Assembly (NCBI RefSeq): GCF_001417735.1
Contig: NZ_BBUZ01000032.1
Location: forward strand, 186,001 to 250,000
DNA length: 64,000 bases
Reading direction: 5' to 3'
Origin: Streptomyces sp. NBRC 110028
GTDB taxonomy: Bacteria; Actinomycetota; Actinomycetes; Streptomycetales; Streptomycetaceae
A program made the translations under genes and the position numbers. The notes beneath the pieces are model-generated. The model made no database searches and was not told the DNA's origin. It saw only the letters and a program-made list of their open reading frames with translations. The stretch's first letter is position 1. Every line of letters starts with the position of its first letter. Of this stretch, positions 54,301 to 63,210 are shown piece by piece.

Positions 54301-55221
54301 ATGATGTTCACTCTGGTACGGAGCAGATTACGGACGGCCGCGGTCGCGCTCTCCGCGGTCGTGGCCCTCGCCTTCGGTGGGACCGCCGCGACCGGCGCGT
54401 CGGCGGCCCCCGCTGCGGTGAAACAGGGGCCGACCTCGGTGGCGTACGTCGAGGTGAACAACAACAGCGTGCGCAACGTCGGCAAGTACACCCTCGCCAA
54501 CGGCGGCGGCAACGTCTTCGACGTCGCCGTGGTGTTCGCGGCGAACATCAACTACGACACGGGCACGAAGGCGGCGTACCTGCACTTCAACGAGAACGTG
54601 CAGCGCGTCCTCGACAACGCCGCCACTCAGATCCGGCCGTTGCAGCAGAAGGGCATCAAGGTCGTCCTCTCGGTGCTCGGCAACCATCAGGGCGCGGGCT
54701 TCGCCAACTTCCCCTCCCAGCAACAGGCTTCGGCGTTCGCGCGACAACTGTCGGACGCCGTCGCCAGGTACGGTCTCGACGGCATCGACTTCGATGACGA
54801 GTACGCGGACTACGGCAACAACGGTACCGGCCAGCCCAACGACAGCTCGTTCGTGCACCTGGTGACGGCGCTGCGCGCGAACCTGCCGGGCAAGATCATC
54901 AGCCTCTACAACATCGGCCCGGCCGCGTCGCGTCTCTCCTACGGCGGTGTCGACGTCTCGTCCATGTTCGACTACGCCTGGAACCCGTACTACGGCACCT
55001 GGCAGGTTCCCCGGGTGGCACTGCCCAAGGCGAAGCTGTCGCCGGCGGCCGTCGAGATCGGCCGTACCTCGCGGAGCACGGCCGCCGACCTCGCCCGCCG
55101 CACCGTCGGCGAGGGGTACGGCGTCTATCTGACGTACAACCTCGACGGCGCCGATCGCAGCGCCGATGTCTCCGCGTTCACCAGGGAGCTGTACGGCAGT
55201 GACGCCGTCTACACGCCGTAG
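54301..55221 (+). CDS. endoH: Endo-beta-N-acetylglucosaminidase H (GH18), secreted
   Basis: Secreted GH18 enzyme that cleaves the chitobiose core of high-mannose and hybrid N-glycans. The 306-aa precursor has a classic signal peptide (basic MMFTLVRSRLRT, then VALSAVVALAFGG, cleavage after ASA near residue 38). The mature part matches S. plicatus Endo H almost residue for residue from memory: SVAYVEVNNNSV, VVFAANINYDTG, SVLGNHQGAGFANFPSQQ. The catalytic DGIDFDDE motif (Asp and Glu) is near residue 165, followed by YNIGPAASRLSYGGVDVS. It gives access to mannose-rich glycans of fungi, plants or insects. Start ATG 54301, with a second ATG at 54304. Confidence 0.93.
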   Translation: MMFTLVRSRLRTAAVALSAVVALAFGGTAATGASAAPAAVKQGPTSVAYVEVNNNSVRNVGKYTLANGGGNVFDVAVVFAANINYDTGTKAAYLHFNENVQRVLDNAATQIRPLQQKGIKVVLSVLGNHQGAGFANFPSQQQASAFARQLSDAVARYGLDGIDFDDEYADYGNNGTGQPNDSSFVHLVTALRANLPGKIISLYNIGPAASRLSYGGVDVSSMFDYAWNPYYGTWQVPRVALPKAKLSPAAVEIGRTSRSTAADLARRTVGEGYGVYLTYNLDGADRSADVSAFTRELYGSDAVYTP

Positions 55222-55227
55222 GGCGAA

Positions 55228-55244
55228 CGCACCCCGGGCGTGCG
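55228..55244 (+). terminator. Possible hairpin after endo H
   Basis: CGCACCCCGGGCGTGCG lies 6 bp past the endo H stop. It forms a stem of CGCAC/GTGCG around a GC-rich loop. It is not followed by a U-run, which is common for Streptomyces terminators, but the stem is short. Confidence 0.35.
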
Positions 55245-55336
55245 GACCGCGATCCACGCGGTGGGCCGCGCCGCCGCGACGTCGGCCGCGGCGCGCCGGC
55301 GGGCCCACCGGCGCGGCCGGGACATGGCGCGCGGCC

Positions 55337-55520
55337 GGCGTCTCTTCTCCTCGGCGCGGTCCGCCGGCCCCACCCGCTCCACGGCGCGCTGCACCGCCGC
55401 CGGGATGTCCGCCTTCGGCACCTCCTTCAGCCCTGCCATGTACTCGACGAACTCACGCACCGTGAAGCGCTTGTAGTAGCCGAACCCCTGCGGCAGGTAG
55501 CCGATCCGGCGGCGCAGCGC
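55337..55520 (-). pseudogene. ABC transporter ATPase remnant
   Basis: Minus-strand frame reads RRRIGYLPQGFGYYKRFTVR, then EFVEYMAGLKEVPKADIPAA and RAVERVGPADRAEE. This is the segment from the Q-loop onward of an ABC-2-type ATPase. Walker A before it and the LSGG signature after it are both missing, so it is a fragment of about 60 residues. Confidence 0.65.
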
Positions 55521-55790
55521 ACGGTGCTCGCCCATACCGCCACCCGGCCCGGTTCGCCCGCCACGGCACCACCCCGCCGCCCTGTGCCGGGTGGGAGCGC
55601 GTTCACACCGGTGTGGTGCCACCCGCCTGAGGGACACCGTGTCCACGGGCGGTGCCTCCTCGTGTTCGGCGTCCGCGGTACGCCACGCGCCCGGCCTCCT
55701 TGATGACGGGCCGCTGAACCGGCCCCCCCAATCGTCCGCCCCCGGCTCAGGGGGCGGCGCATCAGGCGTTCCCGTGAGCCGGGGCCCGTG

Positions 55791-56684
55791 TCACGCCTGG
55801 GCCGGCCCGGGGATGCCCAGCCGCGCGGCCACGGTGGTGAGGGCCGCTCCCAGCGGGAGAGAGACCCGGGTGAGCGCGTGCCGGTCGCCCCGGGTCGGGT
55901 CCATGTTGACGATCAGCACCGGCTTTCCGGCCTGGGCCGCCTGGCGGACGAATCGCAGCCCGGACATCACCGTCAGTGACGAGCCCAGGACCAGGAGCGA
56001 GGCCGCCTCGCGTACCAGCTCGCGGCAGTGCTCGACCCGCTGCGGCGGGACGGCTTCACCGAAGAAGACCACGTCCGGTTTGAGGATGCCGCCGCAGTGC
56101 GCGCACGGCACCGCGCGGAAGTCCCCGACCTGTTCGTCGGTGAGGTCGGCGTCACCGTCGGGGTTGATCCCGGCGGCCACGGGCGCGAAGCCCGCATTCG
56201 CCGCCTCCAGCCGCCGGGCGAGTTCGCGGCGTGGGCTGAAGGTGCCGCAGGAAAGGCAGACGACCCGGCTCAGGCTTCCGTGGAGTTCCACGACGTCCTC
56301 GCTGCCGGCGGCCTGGTGCAGGCCGTCGACGTTCTGGGTGATCACTCCCGAGAGCAGACCGTGCCGTGCGAAGGCGGCCACGGCCCGGTGGCCGGTGTTG
56401 GGACGGGCGCGGCCGAAGGTGTGCCAGCCGAGGTGGCTGCGCGCCCAGTACCGGCGCCGGGCCCGGGCGTCGGCCGTGAAGTCCTGGTAGGTCATCGGGG
56501 TGTGGCGGCTCAGGCTCCCGTCCACGCCCCGGTAGTCGGGGATGCCCGACTCGGTGGAGATGCCCGCCCCGCTGAGCACCAGCACACCGCCGGTGCGCAG
56601 CGCGTCGGCGACCGGTTCCAGGTCCGTGCTGCCCGGCGGCAGGTCTTCGGCGGGAGTCCAGCTCAACGTGGGGCGCGTGTGCAT
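55791..56684 (-). CDS. Sir2-family NAD-dependent protein deacylase
   Basis: 297-aa sirtuin. NAD-binding GAGISTESGIPDYRG near residue 40. Core blocks are QNVDGLHQAAGS and VELHGS (catalytic His), LGSSLTV near residue 220 and VNMDPT toward the end. A complete four-cysteine zinc site is formed by VCLSCGTF and PCAHCGG. It removes acyl groups from lysines using NAD. ATG 56684 is chosen over the longer frame from 56711. It stands alone, facing the endo H gene across a stretch of remnants. Confidence 0.9.
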   Translation of the reverse strand: MHTRPTLSWTPAEDLPPGSTDLEPVADALRTGGVLVLSGAGISTESGIPDYRGVDGSLSRHTPMTYQDFTADARARRRYWARSHLGWHTFGRARPNTGHRAVAAFARHGLLSGVITQNVDGLHQAAGSEDVVELHGSLSRVVCLSCGTFSPRRELARRLEAANAGFAPVAAGINPDGDADLTDEQVGDFRAVPCAHCGGILKPDVVFFGEAVPPQRVEHCRELVREAASLLVLGSSLTVMSGLRFVRQAAQAGKPVLIVNMDPTRGDRHALTRVSLPLGAALTTVAARLGIPGPAQA

Positions 56685-57027
56685 GCCGCCAGAGTACGGA
56701 ACGACGGCCACCGCACGCTTCCCCCTGACCGCTCACCCGCGGCGGGCGGAGAGGGGTGACCGCCGCGTTACCGGCGCTGTCGACCCGGACTCCCGCGAGG
56801 AGAAGCGAGGTGCTCCGCCCGCCCCGGTGCGATGGCTTCGCATGCCGCACACTGCCGAGGCCGAGGCCGCGGTGAAGCGGCCTGGCTGGTCGAGAACGGC
56901 CCGGCTCGCTGTCCGGGCCCGGCTCGACACCAGGACGGAGAACTTCCCGTGATCCCCACCGGTCTCTACCCGGCCGACCGGTTGGTGAAATTGTCCGGGA
57001 GGCTTGGTGGGCCAGGACAGATCTGCG
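56685..57027. other. Intergenic region, nothing recognised
   Basis: About 340 bp between the sirtuin start and the TetR remnant. It should contain the sirtuin promoter. Plus-strand open frames (for example from 56832) have no family features. Confidence 0.4.
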
Positions 57028-57560
57028 TCAGGAGCGGAAGGCGCGCCGCACGGCCGCGGCGAGGCTGGTACGGCGGCGGTCGTGGTCAGCGCTGGGGTCG
57101 GCCGCAGTAGCGGTGTAGGTGAGGCTTCCCGGTGACCAGGTCATGGCCATGGAGATCACCATGGAGTGCACATCGGCAGCAGGCAGAGCGGGATCGATGT
57201 GCCCGGAGTCCTGTGCCCGGGCGATGGCCTGGATCTTGGGACTTTCGTCGGCCTCGGAGAACAGGTGTCCGGCAGGGGTGCGCTCCAGGCGGGCCCAGGT
57301 GGCCAGGCGCACGAGCTGCGGATGGGCGAGATAGGCGTCGTAGAGGCGGACGGCGTAACCGGGCAAGTCCTCGGCGGTCAGCGGTGCGGCTTCGAGGATG
57401 CCTTCGACCTGGTCGGCGAGAACGGCGTCGAACAGGCTCTCTTTGCTGCCGTAGTAGGCGTACATCTGTGCCTTGCTTACCTTCGCGTCGACCGAGATGC
57501 GGCACCAGGTCGACGAGTGTGGACTGGGCCGATGATACGGCGGGTGCCTTGGACGTGTTC
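57028..57560 (-). pseudogene. TetR-family regulator with damaged DNA-binding domain
   Basis: The effector part is intact in one frame: AKVSKAQMYAYYGSKESLFD through VRLYDAYLAHPQLVRLATWA to the C-terminus. The first helices expected of TetR proteins are not continuous. A GTRRII-like start is in another frame, and most of the sequence up to RISVDAKVSK is deleted. A protein from ATG 57465 would lack the helix-turn-helix. It lies divergent from the betaine operon and may have been its regulator. Confidence 0.6.
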
Positions 57561-57689
57561 CTCTTGAGTGCCTGCTGGAACGTGCTTGCCAGCAACGGCT
57601 AGCAGTTCACCGGAGGCGCGGGAAGTGGCGCGGCGGCTTCGATCTTGGAGCCGATTCGCATGGTTTCCTGAGGGATCGTTTGATTGTCC

Positions 57690-57703
57690 GTGACGGGTGT
57701 CAC
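57690..57703. promoter_or_regulatory. Inverted repeat upstream of the betaine operon
   Basis: GTGACGGGTGTCAC has perfect 5-bp arms around GGGT. It lies about 40 bp before the dgcA-like start in the interval next to the broken TetR gene. It is a candidate operator, possibly orphaned. Confidence 0.4.
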
Positions 57704-57742
57704 CTCCATGCTGGGCTTGTCCTGCTCAGGGAGGAGCGCCAC

Positions 57743-59788
57743 ATGCATGCGCGAACGATGGATCCCCTGCTCCAGCCCTTCACGATCAAGAGCCTCACCC
57801 TGCGCAACAGGGTGGTCAGCACGTCACATGAACCGGCGTTCGGGGAAGAGGGGCTGCCGCGGGACCGGTATCGGATGTACCACCTGGAGAAGGCGCGCGG
57901 CGGGGTCGGGCTGACGATGATCGGCGGGTCGGCGGTGGTGTCGCCCGACAGCCCCCCGTCCTTCGGCAATCTGCTGCTCTACCGCGACGAGGTGGTGCCG
58001 TGGTTCCGGCGGCTGGCCGACGATGTGCACGATGCCGGGACGGCGGTCATGTGCCAGATCACGCATCTGGGGCGGCGCACCAGCAACTACACGGGGGACT
58101 GGCTGCCGGTGCTCTCCGCGTCGCCGGTGCGGGAACCCGCGCACCGGGCATTCCCCAAGGAGGCCGAGGCGTGGGACCTGGACCGGGTCGTACGGGATTA
58201 CGCGGACGCGGCCGCCCGCTGTGAGGCCGGGGGGCTGGACGGGATCGAGATCCAGTCGTACGGACACTTCTTCGACAGTTTCCTGTCGCCGACGACGAAC
58301 CACCGGGACGGCGAGTTCGGTGGCAGCCTCGCGCATCGCATGGCCTTCCCGCGCCGGGTGATCCGGGCGGTCCGGGCGGCGGTCGGGCCGGACTTCATCG
58401 TGGGCATCCGCATGATGATGGACGAGGACCGGCCTGGCGGGCTGGTCCTGGACGAGGCGCTGACCGCGCTCCGGGCGTACGTCGCGGACGGTATCGACTT
58501 CGTCAGCACCATCCGGGGTTCGATCGAGAGCGACGTCACGCTGGCGAGGGCGATCCCGACGATGGGCATGCCGTCCGCGCCGTTCCTCGACTTCACCGCC
58601 GGGATCAAGCGACGGATCGATGTGCCCGTTATGCACGCGGGCCGCATCGCCGACGTCGCCACCGCGCGGTACGCGGTGCGGGAGGGGCTGCTCGACCTGG
58701 TCGGCATGACCCGGGCCCAGATCGCCGATCCCCACCTCGTGGCCAAGGTGGCCGCCGGAGACGAGGACCGCATCCGGCCGTGCGTGGGGGCGAGCTACTG
58801 CCTCGACGCGATCTACGACTCCGGGGACACCAAGTGCGTCCACAACCCCGCCACCGGGCGGGAGCAGCGGCTGCCGCACACCGTTCCGCCCGCGGCCGAG
58901 CGGAAGAAGGCCGTGGTCGTGGGAGCCGGTCCGGCGGGTCTCGAAGCGGCCCGGGTGCTGGGCGAGCGCGGCCATGCGGTGGTCGTGTTCGAGGCCGGCG
59001 ACCTGCCCGGCGGGCAGATACGCATCGCCGCGTCCAACACCCGCAGGCGCGATCTCCTCGGCATCGTGGACTGGCGCGTCGACGAGTGCAAGGTGCTCGG
59101 CGTCGACCTGCGGCTCGGGACGCTGGCCGAGCCCGAGGACGTCCTCGCCGAACGCCCCGACATCGTGCTCGTCGCCACCGGCGGGCTGCCGAACGTCTCC
59201 TTCCTCGCCGAGGGCGCCGACCTGGTGTCCGACACCTGGGACGTCCTCGGCGGTGCCCTGCGCCCCCACGGACCCGTCCTGGTCTACGACGACAACGGCG
59301 CCTACCCGGGCCTGGACGCCACCGAGGTGCTGGCCCGCAAGGGGCTGCCCATCGAGTACGTGACGCCGGAGCGCACCCTCGCACCCGACGTCGGCAGTAT
59401 GAACTCGCCCGCCTATCTGCGGGCCTTCGCCGCACACACGGTGCGCACCACCCTGGCCCACCGGCTGACGTCCGTACGCCGCACCGAGGACGGCCGTCTG
59501 GCGGCCACGCTGCGCAGCCCGTATGCGGACACCGAGGCGGAGCGGATCGTGGACCACGTGGTGGTGGAACACGGGACGCTGCCCCTCGCCGACCTCTACT
59601 GGAACCTGCTCCCCGCCTCGCGCAACCTCGGCCGCGTGAACCACCCGGCCCTGCTGGCCGGTGAACCGCAGCGGGAAGCCGACAACCCCGAGGGCCGCTT
59701 CCAGCTGTTCCGCATCGGAGACGCCGTCACCAGCCGCAACATCCACGCCGCGGTGCTCGACGCACTGCGTCTTTGCCTGCCGATGTGA
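57743..59788 (+). CDS. dgcA: Dimethylglycine/N-methylproline demethylase-like flavoprotein
   Basis: 681-aa FMN/FAD/4Fe-4S flavoprotein of the trimethylamine dehydrogenase / 2,4-dienoyl-CoA reductase group. An N-terminal old-yellow-enzyme barrel (PLLQPFTIKSLTLRNRVVST, then GGLDGIEIQSYGHFFDSFL) is followed by an iron-sulfur cysteine set (RPCVGASYCLDAIYDSGDTKC). The NAD(P)/FAD-binding domain starts AVVVGAGPAGLEAARVLGE. Length and partners match DgcA, which demethylates dimethylglycine. The related enzyme of stachydrine breakdown (N-methylproline demethylase) is the alternative. ATG 57743 with AGGGAGGAGC upstream is chosen. First gene of the operon. Confidence 0.78.
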   Translation: MHARTMDPLLQPFTIKSLTLRNRVVSTSHEPAFGEEGLPRDRYRMYHLEKARGGVGLTMIGGSAVVSPDSPPSFGNLLLYRDEVVPWFRRLADDVHDAGTAVMCQITHLGRRTSNYTGDWLPVLSASPVREPAHRAFPKEAEAWDLDRVVRDYADAAARCEAGGLDGIEIQSYGHFFDSFLSPTTNHRDGEFGGSLAHRMAFPRRVIRAVRAAVGPDFIVGIRMMMDEDRPGGLVLDEALTALRAYVADGIDFVSTIRGSIESDVTLARAIPTMGMPSAPFLDFTAGIKRRIDVPVMHAGRIADVATARYAVREGLLDLVGMTRAQIADPHLVAKVAAGDEDRIRPCVGASYCLDAIYDSGDTKCVHNPATGREQRLPHTVPPAAERKKAVVVGAGPAGLEAARVLGERGHAVVVFEAGDLPGGQIRIAASNTRRRDLLGIVDWRVDECKVLGVDLRLGTLAEPEDVLAERPDIVLVATGGLPNVSFLAEGADLVSDTWDVLGGALRPHGPVLVYDDNGAYPGLDATEVLARKGLPIEYVTPERTLAPDVGSMNSPAYLRAFAAHTVRTTLAHRLTSVRRTEDGRLAATLRSPYADTEAERIVDHVVVEHGTLPLADLYWNLLPASRNLGRVNHPALLAGEPQREADNPEGRFQLFRIGDAVTSRNIHAAVLDALRLCLPM

Positions 59789-59800
59789 GAGGAGAGCACC

Positions 59801-61087
59801 GTGAGCACCGTGACACCACCGGCCACCGCCGGGCCCCCCGAGGAGCGGGAGACGTCCCGGGTCCGGGACGCGGTGGCGCGACGGGCCGTCGGCCACAGCC
59901 TGGAGCGGCCCTTCTACACCGACCGGGAGTTCTACGACCTCGACATCGAGGCCGTCTTCACCCGCCACTGGCTCTTCGTGGCCGTGGACGCCGAGATCCC
60001 CGCGCCCGGCGACTACACCAGGGTGGAGATCGGCCCGTACTCGGTCATCGTCGTACGCGACGACGAGGAGAACCTGCGCGCGTTCCACAACGTGTGCCGT
60101 CACCGCGGCGCCCGCCTCCTGGAGGCGGAACGCGGATCGGTCGGCAACCTGGTCTGCGGCTACCACAAGTGGACGTACGGAACCGATGGCGCCCTGCGGT
60201 ACGCCCCCTCCCAGCCGGCCGACTTCGACCGCGACTGCTTCGGCCTCAAGGCGGTGCACGTGCGCAGCGTCGGCGGACTCGTGTTCGTCTGCCTCGCCGA
60301 CCGGCCCCCGGCCGACTTCGCCGACGTCGCCGCCCGTATCGAGCCGTATCTGCTGCCGCACGGCCTGCGCCGGGCGAAGGTGGCGGCCCGCACCGACCTC
60401 GTCGAGGACGGCAACTGGAAGCTGGTGATGGAGAACAACCGGGAGTGCTACCACTGCGACGGCCACCCCGAGTTGCTGCGCACGTTCTTCCCCACCTACG
60501 GCTACGCCGAGGAGGACATCCCCGCCCCGCTGCGCCCGGCCCACGAACGCTATCTGCGGGCCGACGCCGAGCTGCGCGCGACATACGAACGGCTCGGCCT
60601 GCCGTACGCGCTCATTGAGGAACTGGACCACCGCACCACCGGCTTCCGCGTCCAGCGCGACGCGCTCGACCTGGCCGGTGAGTCCTTCACCCCGGACGGC
60701 CGGGCCGCCTGCCGCCGACTGTTGGGCGACCTGCCCACGCCACGCCTCGGCCACCTCTCCCTGCACATGCAGCCCAACTCCTGGTTCCATGTGGTCGGCG
60801 ACCACGCGATCACCTTCAGCGTCCTGCCACTCGCGCCGGACAGGACGCTGCTGCGCACCACCTGGCTGGTCCACCCGGACGCCGAGGAGGGCGTCGACTA
60901 CGACCCGGACACCCTGCTCGCGGTGTGGATGGCCACGAACGAGCAGGACGCGCGCCTCGTCGCCCGCGCCCAGCGGGGCGTCTCCAGCCCGGCCTATGTA
61001 CCCGGCCCGTACGCCCCGACGGAATACCAGGTCGAGGCGTTCTGCAGCTGGTACATCGCCCGGCTGCGCGAGGAGCGGCGACGATGA
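59801..61087 (+). CDS. gbcA: Glycine betaine/stachydrine monooxygenase, Rieske oxygenase subunit
   Basis: 428-aa Rieske non-heme iron oxygenase, the size of GbcA. The Rieske cluster ligands are CRH in HNVCRHRGARLL and CGYH in LVCGYHKWTYG, near residues 95-120. The mononuclear iron site is in NNRECYHCDGHPELLRTFF near residue 215. It demethylates a quaternary ammonium compound (glycine betaine to dimethylglycine, or proline betaine to N-methylproline) with O2. GTG 59801 follows GAGAGGAGAG. The reductase gene overlaps its stop. Confidence 0.85.
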   Translation: MSTVTPPATAGPPEERETSRVRDAVARRAVGHSLERPFYTDREFYDLDIEAVFTRHWLFVAVDAEIPAPGDYTRVEIGPYSVIVVRDDEENLRAFHNVCRHRGARLLEAERGSVGNLVCGYHKWTYGTDGALRYAPSQPADFDRDCFGLKAVHVRSVGGLVFVCLADRPPADFADVAARIEPYLLPHGLRRAKVAARTDLVEDGNWKLVMENNRECYHCDGHPELLRTFFPTYGYAEEDIPAPLRPAHERYLRADAELRATYERLGLPYALIEELDHRTTGFRVQRDALDLAGESFTPDGRAACRRLLGDLPTPRLGHLSLHMQPNSWFHVVGDHAITFSVLPLAPDRTLLRTTWLVHPDAEEGVDYDPDTLLAVWMATNEQDARLVARAQRGVSSPAYVPGPYAPTEYQVEAFCSWYIARLREERRR

Positions 61088-62094
61088 CCGGCCCGCTGAG
61101 GTGCAGGCAGGTCCGCGACGTCACCCACGACATGAAGACCTTCGTCTTCGAAGCGCCTGGATCCGCTCTCTTCCGGCACGACCCGGGCCAGTACCTCACC
61201 TTCACCTTCGAGATCGACGGCCGGGAGACCGACCGCTGCTACACGCTCTCCTCCCCGCCGTCGCGGCCACACCTCGCCGCGATCACCGTCAAACGCGTGC
61301 CCGGCGGCCGGGTCTCGAACTGGCTGCACGACCACCTGACACCGGGCGACGTGGTGCGCGCCCGGGGCCCGCTCGGCGGGTTCTCGACCGCGCGGCACCC
61401 GGCGCCCGCGTACCTCTTCCTGTCCGGCGGCAGCGGCATCACACCACTGATGTCCATGACCAGGACCCTGTACGACCTGGCGTCCCCGGCGGACGTGGTC
61501 TTCGTGCACAGCGCCCGCACCCCCGACGACATCCCGTTCCGGCAGGAGCTGGAGCTGATGGCGGCGACCGCGCCGCACATCCGGGTCGCCCATGTCTGCG
61601 AGGACGACGGGCCGGTGGAGCGGTGGGACGGCCACCGGGGCCGTCTCACCCTTGACATGTTGCGGCGGATCGCCCCCGATCTGCCCCGGCGCGAGGTGTT
61701 CACCTGCGGACCGCCGGGGTACATGCGGGCGGTCCGCGGGATGCTGGCCGCGGCGGGGCTGCCGGAGGACCGCTGTCACGAGGAGAGCTTCGAGGCGCCG
61801 GCCCCGGTCGCCAGGAAGACGGCCGGGGACACGGGCTTCGCGGTCCATCTCTCCCGCAGCGGCACCACCATCGCCTGCGACACCGGTACGCCCCTGCTGG
61901 AGGCCGCCGCCCGGGCGGGCATCACCCTCCCCTCCTCCTGCGGGCAGGGCCTGTGCGGTACGTGCGTCACCACCCTGGAGAAGGGGACCGTCGACATGCG
62001 GGACAACGGCGGCCTCCGTCCCGGGGACGTGGCGCGCAATAAGATCCTTCTGTGCTGCTCAACGCCCCTGGAGGACCTGGTGATCGACGCCTGA
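61084..62094 (+). CDS. gbcB: Betaine monooxygenase reductase subunit
   Basis: 336-aa electron-transfer protein. An FAD-binding FNR-like domain contains RCYTLSSPPSRPHLAAITVKR. The NAD-binding part contains YLFLSGGSGITPLMSM and VFTCGPPGYMRAV. The C-terminal plant-type [2Fe-2S] ferredoxin domain holds SSCGQGLCGTC and the fourth ligand in ILLCCSTP. It passes electrons from NAD(P)H to the Rieske oxygenase. ATG 61084 overlaps the upstream stop by 4 nt. GbcB-type domain order is clear; the specific substrate follows from the partner. Confidence 0.87.
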   Translation: MTGPLRCRQVRDVTHDMKTFVFEAPGSALFRHDPGQYLTFTFEIDGRETDRCYTLSSPPSRPHLAAITVKRVPGGRVSNWLHDHLTPGDVVRARGPLGGFSTARHPAPAYLFLSGGSGITPLMSMTRTLYDLASPADVVFVHSARTPDDIPFRQELELMAATAPHIRVAHVCEDDGPVERWDGHRGRLTLDMLRRIAPDLPRREVFTCGPPGYMRAVRGMLAAAGLPEDRCHEESFEAPAPVARKTAGDTGFAVHLSRSGTTIACDTGTPLLEAAARAGITLPSSCGQGLCGTCVTTLEKGTVDMRDNGGLRPGDVARNKILLCCSTPLEDLVIDA

Positions 62095-62109
62095 CGCGGC
62101 CGGAGGACG

Positions 62110-63129
62110 CGCCTCCGGGCGGGGGAGGCGAACCAGAACGTGGCCGCCAGGGCGAGCCCGCGCGGCACCGCCGTACAGCGAGCCCGTGCCCGAACCCGGC
62201 GAGGACCGTGGAGGTGAGCATGGCGGGCAGGGAGGAGGCTCCGGGGATGCGAGGAGCAGCAGGCTCCCGGCGAGCGCGACGAGGCCGTAACTCCGGGCGG
62301 CGTACGGGAGCGGCGCGCGCCGAGAAGCTGGGCCGGCAGGGACCACACCAGGACGCTCCCCGGCACGCCCCCGGTCAGGGCCGGATGGGCGCCGTGCGGG
62401 AGTCTGTTCGAGCAGCGCCGGGAGGAGGGCGAGGTAGATACCGACGACGGCCCGGGCGAGGAACCCGCCGAGCCCGGCGACCAGGAAGAGCGTGCGCAGA
62501 TCGCGTGGGATGTGCGGGTGCGTGGGGTGCCACCGCATCCCTGCCGCGCGGTCGGCCATCGGCGCGGGCACGGTCCGGCGCAGTCGCTGCCACACCCACG
62601 CCAGGAGGGTCAGATGCGTTACCGAGGGCGTGATCAGTGTCCCGGGGACGTACTCAGCGAGCACACCGGAGACCATCGGCCCCAGGGCGGTGCCCGCCGC
62701 GAAGGTGAGGCCCGCGAGCAGCGGTCCGGCCATACGGGCCGTGGGGCGGGCGTGGCCCGCGATGAGTGCCTGCGCCGCCCCGGTCGCGGCGCCCAGGGCC
62801 AGCGCGTCGCCGATCCGGCCGGTGAAGAGCCACGCGGGGCTGTCGGCGAGGAGGAAGCAGCCGGAACCGGCGGCGGCGAGCAGCACGCTCAGCCGCAGCA
62901 CCGGCCCGTTGCGCGAGAGGTCCGCCACCGGTCCGCACAGCAGCAGCGCCGGTCCGCTGGCCCATGCGAATGTCGCGAAGAGCAGCGTCATCACGAGGTC
63001 GTCGTACCCGAACAGACGCTGACAGCCGGGATACAGCGGGCCGGGCGGATACGCCCCCGCCGTCAGCACCACCACCAGCAGAACGGAGGTCCGTACCGCC
63101 CGTTCCGACCCCACCCTTTGCTCCATCAC
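62110..63129 (-). pseudogene. MFS transporter gene with frameshifted 3' half
   Basis: The first 250 codons encode a good major facilitator (LVMTLLFATFAWASGPALLLCGPVADL and many membrane segments). From about 62400 the coding sequence changes frame several times: VPGSVLVWSLPAQLLG in one frame, RSYGLVALAGSLLLLASPE back in the first, and MLTSTVLAGFGHGLA in the third. It then ends against the betaine operon without a proper C-terminus. At least two frameshifts make it a pseudogene, unless the sequence has errors. Confidence 0.7.
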
Positions 63130-63181
63130 GCCAGCCAGTCCGATGCCGGGCGAAGGCGAAGAGAATCAAACGGTTCTCGCC

Positions 63182-63210
63182 TCAATCATGCAAACTATTC
63201 GCATGATTGA
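63182..63210. promoter_or_regulatory. Long perfect inverted repeat over the LysR start codon
   Basis: TCAATCATGC and GCATGATTGA are perfect 10-bp complementary arms separated by 9 bp. The right arm contains the LysR start codon (ATG at 63203), and the left arm lies in the divergent promoter toward the MFS gene. It is a strong candidate autoregulatory site. Confidence 0.7.

Noticed and set aside
57824..60874. 1016-codon minus-strand frame
   Set aside because: The longest open frame in the window, but it is antisense to dgcA and gbcA and has no recognisable domain.
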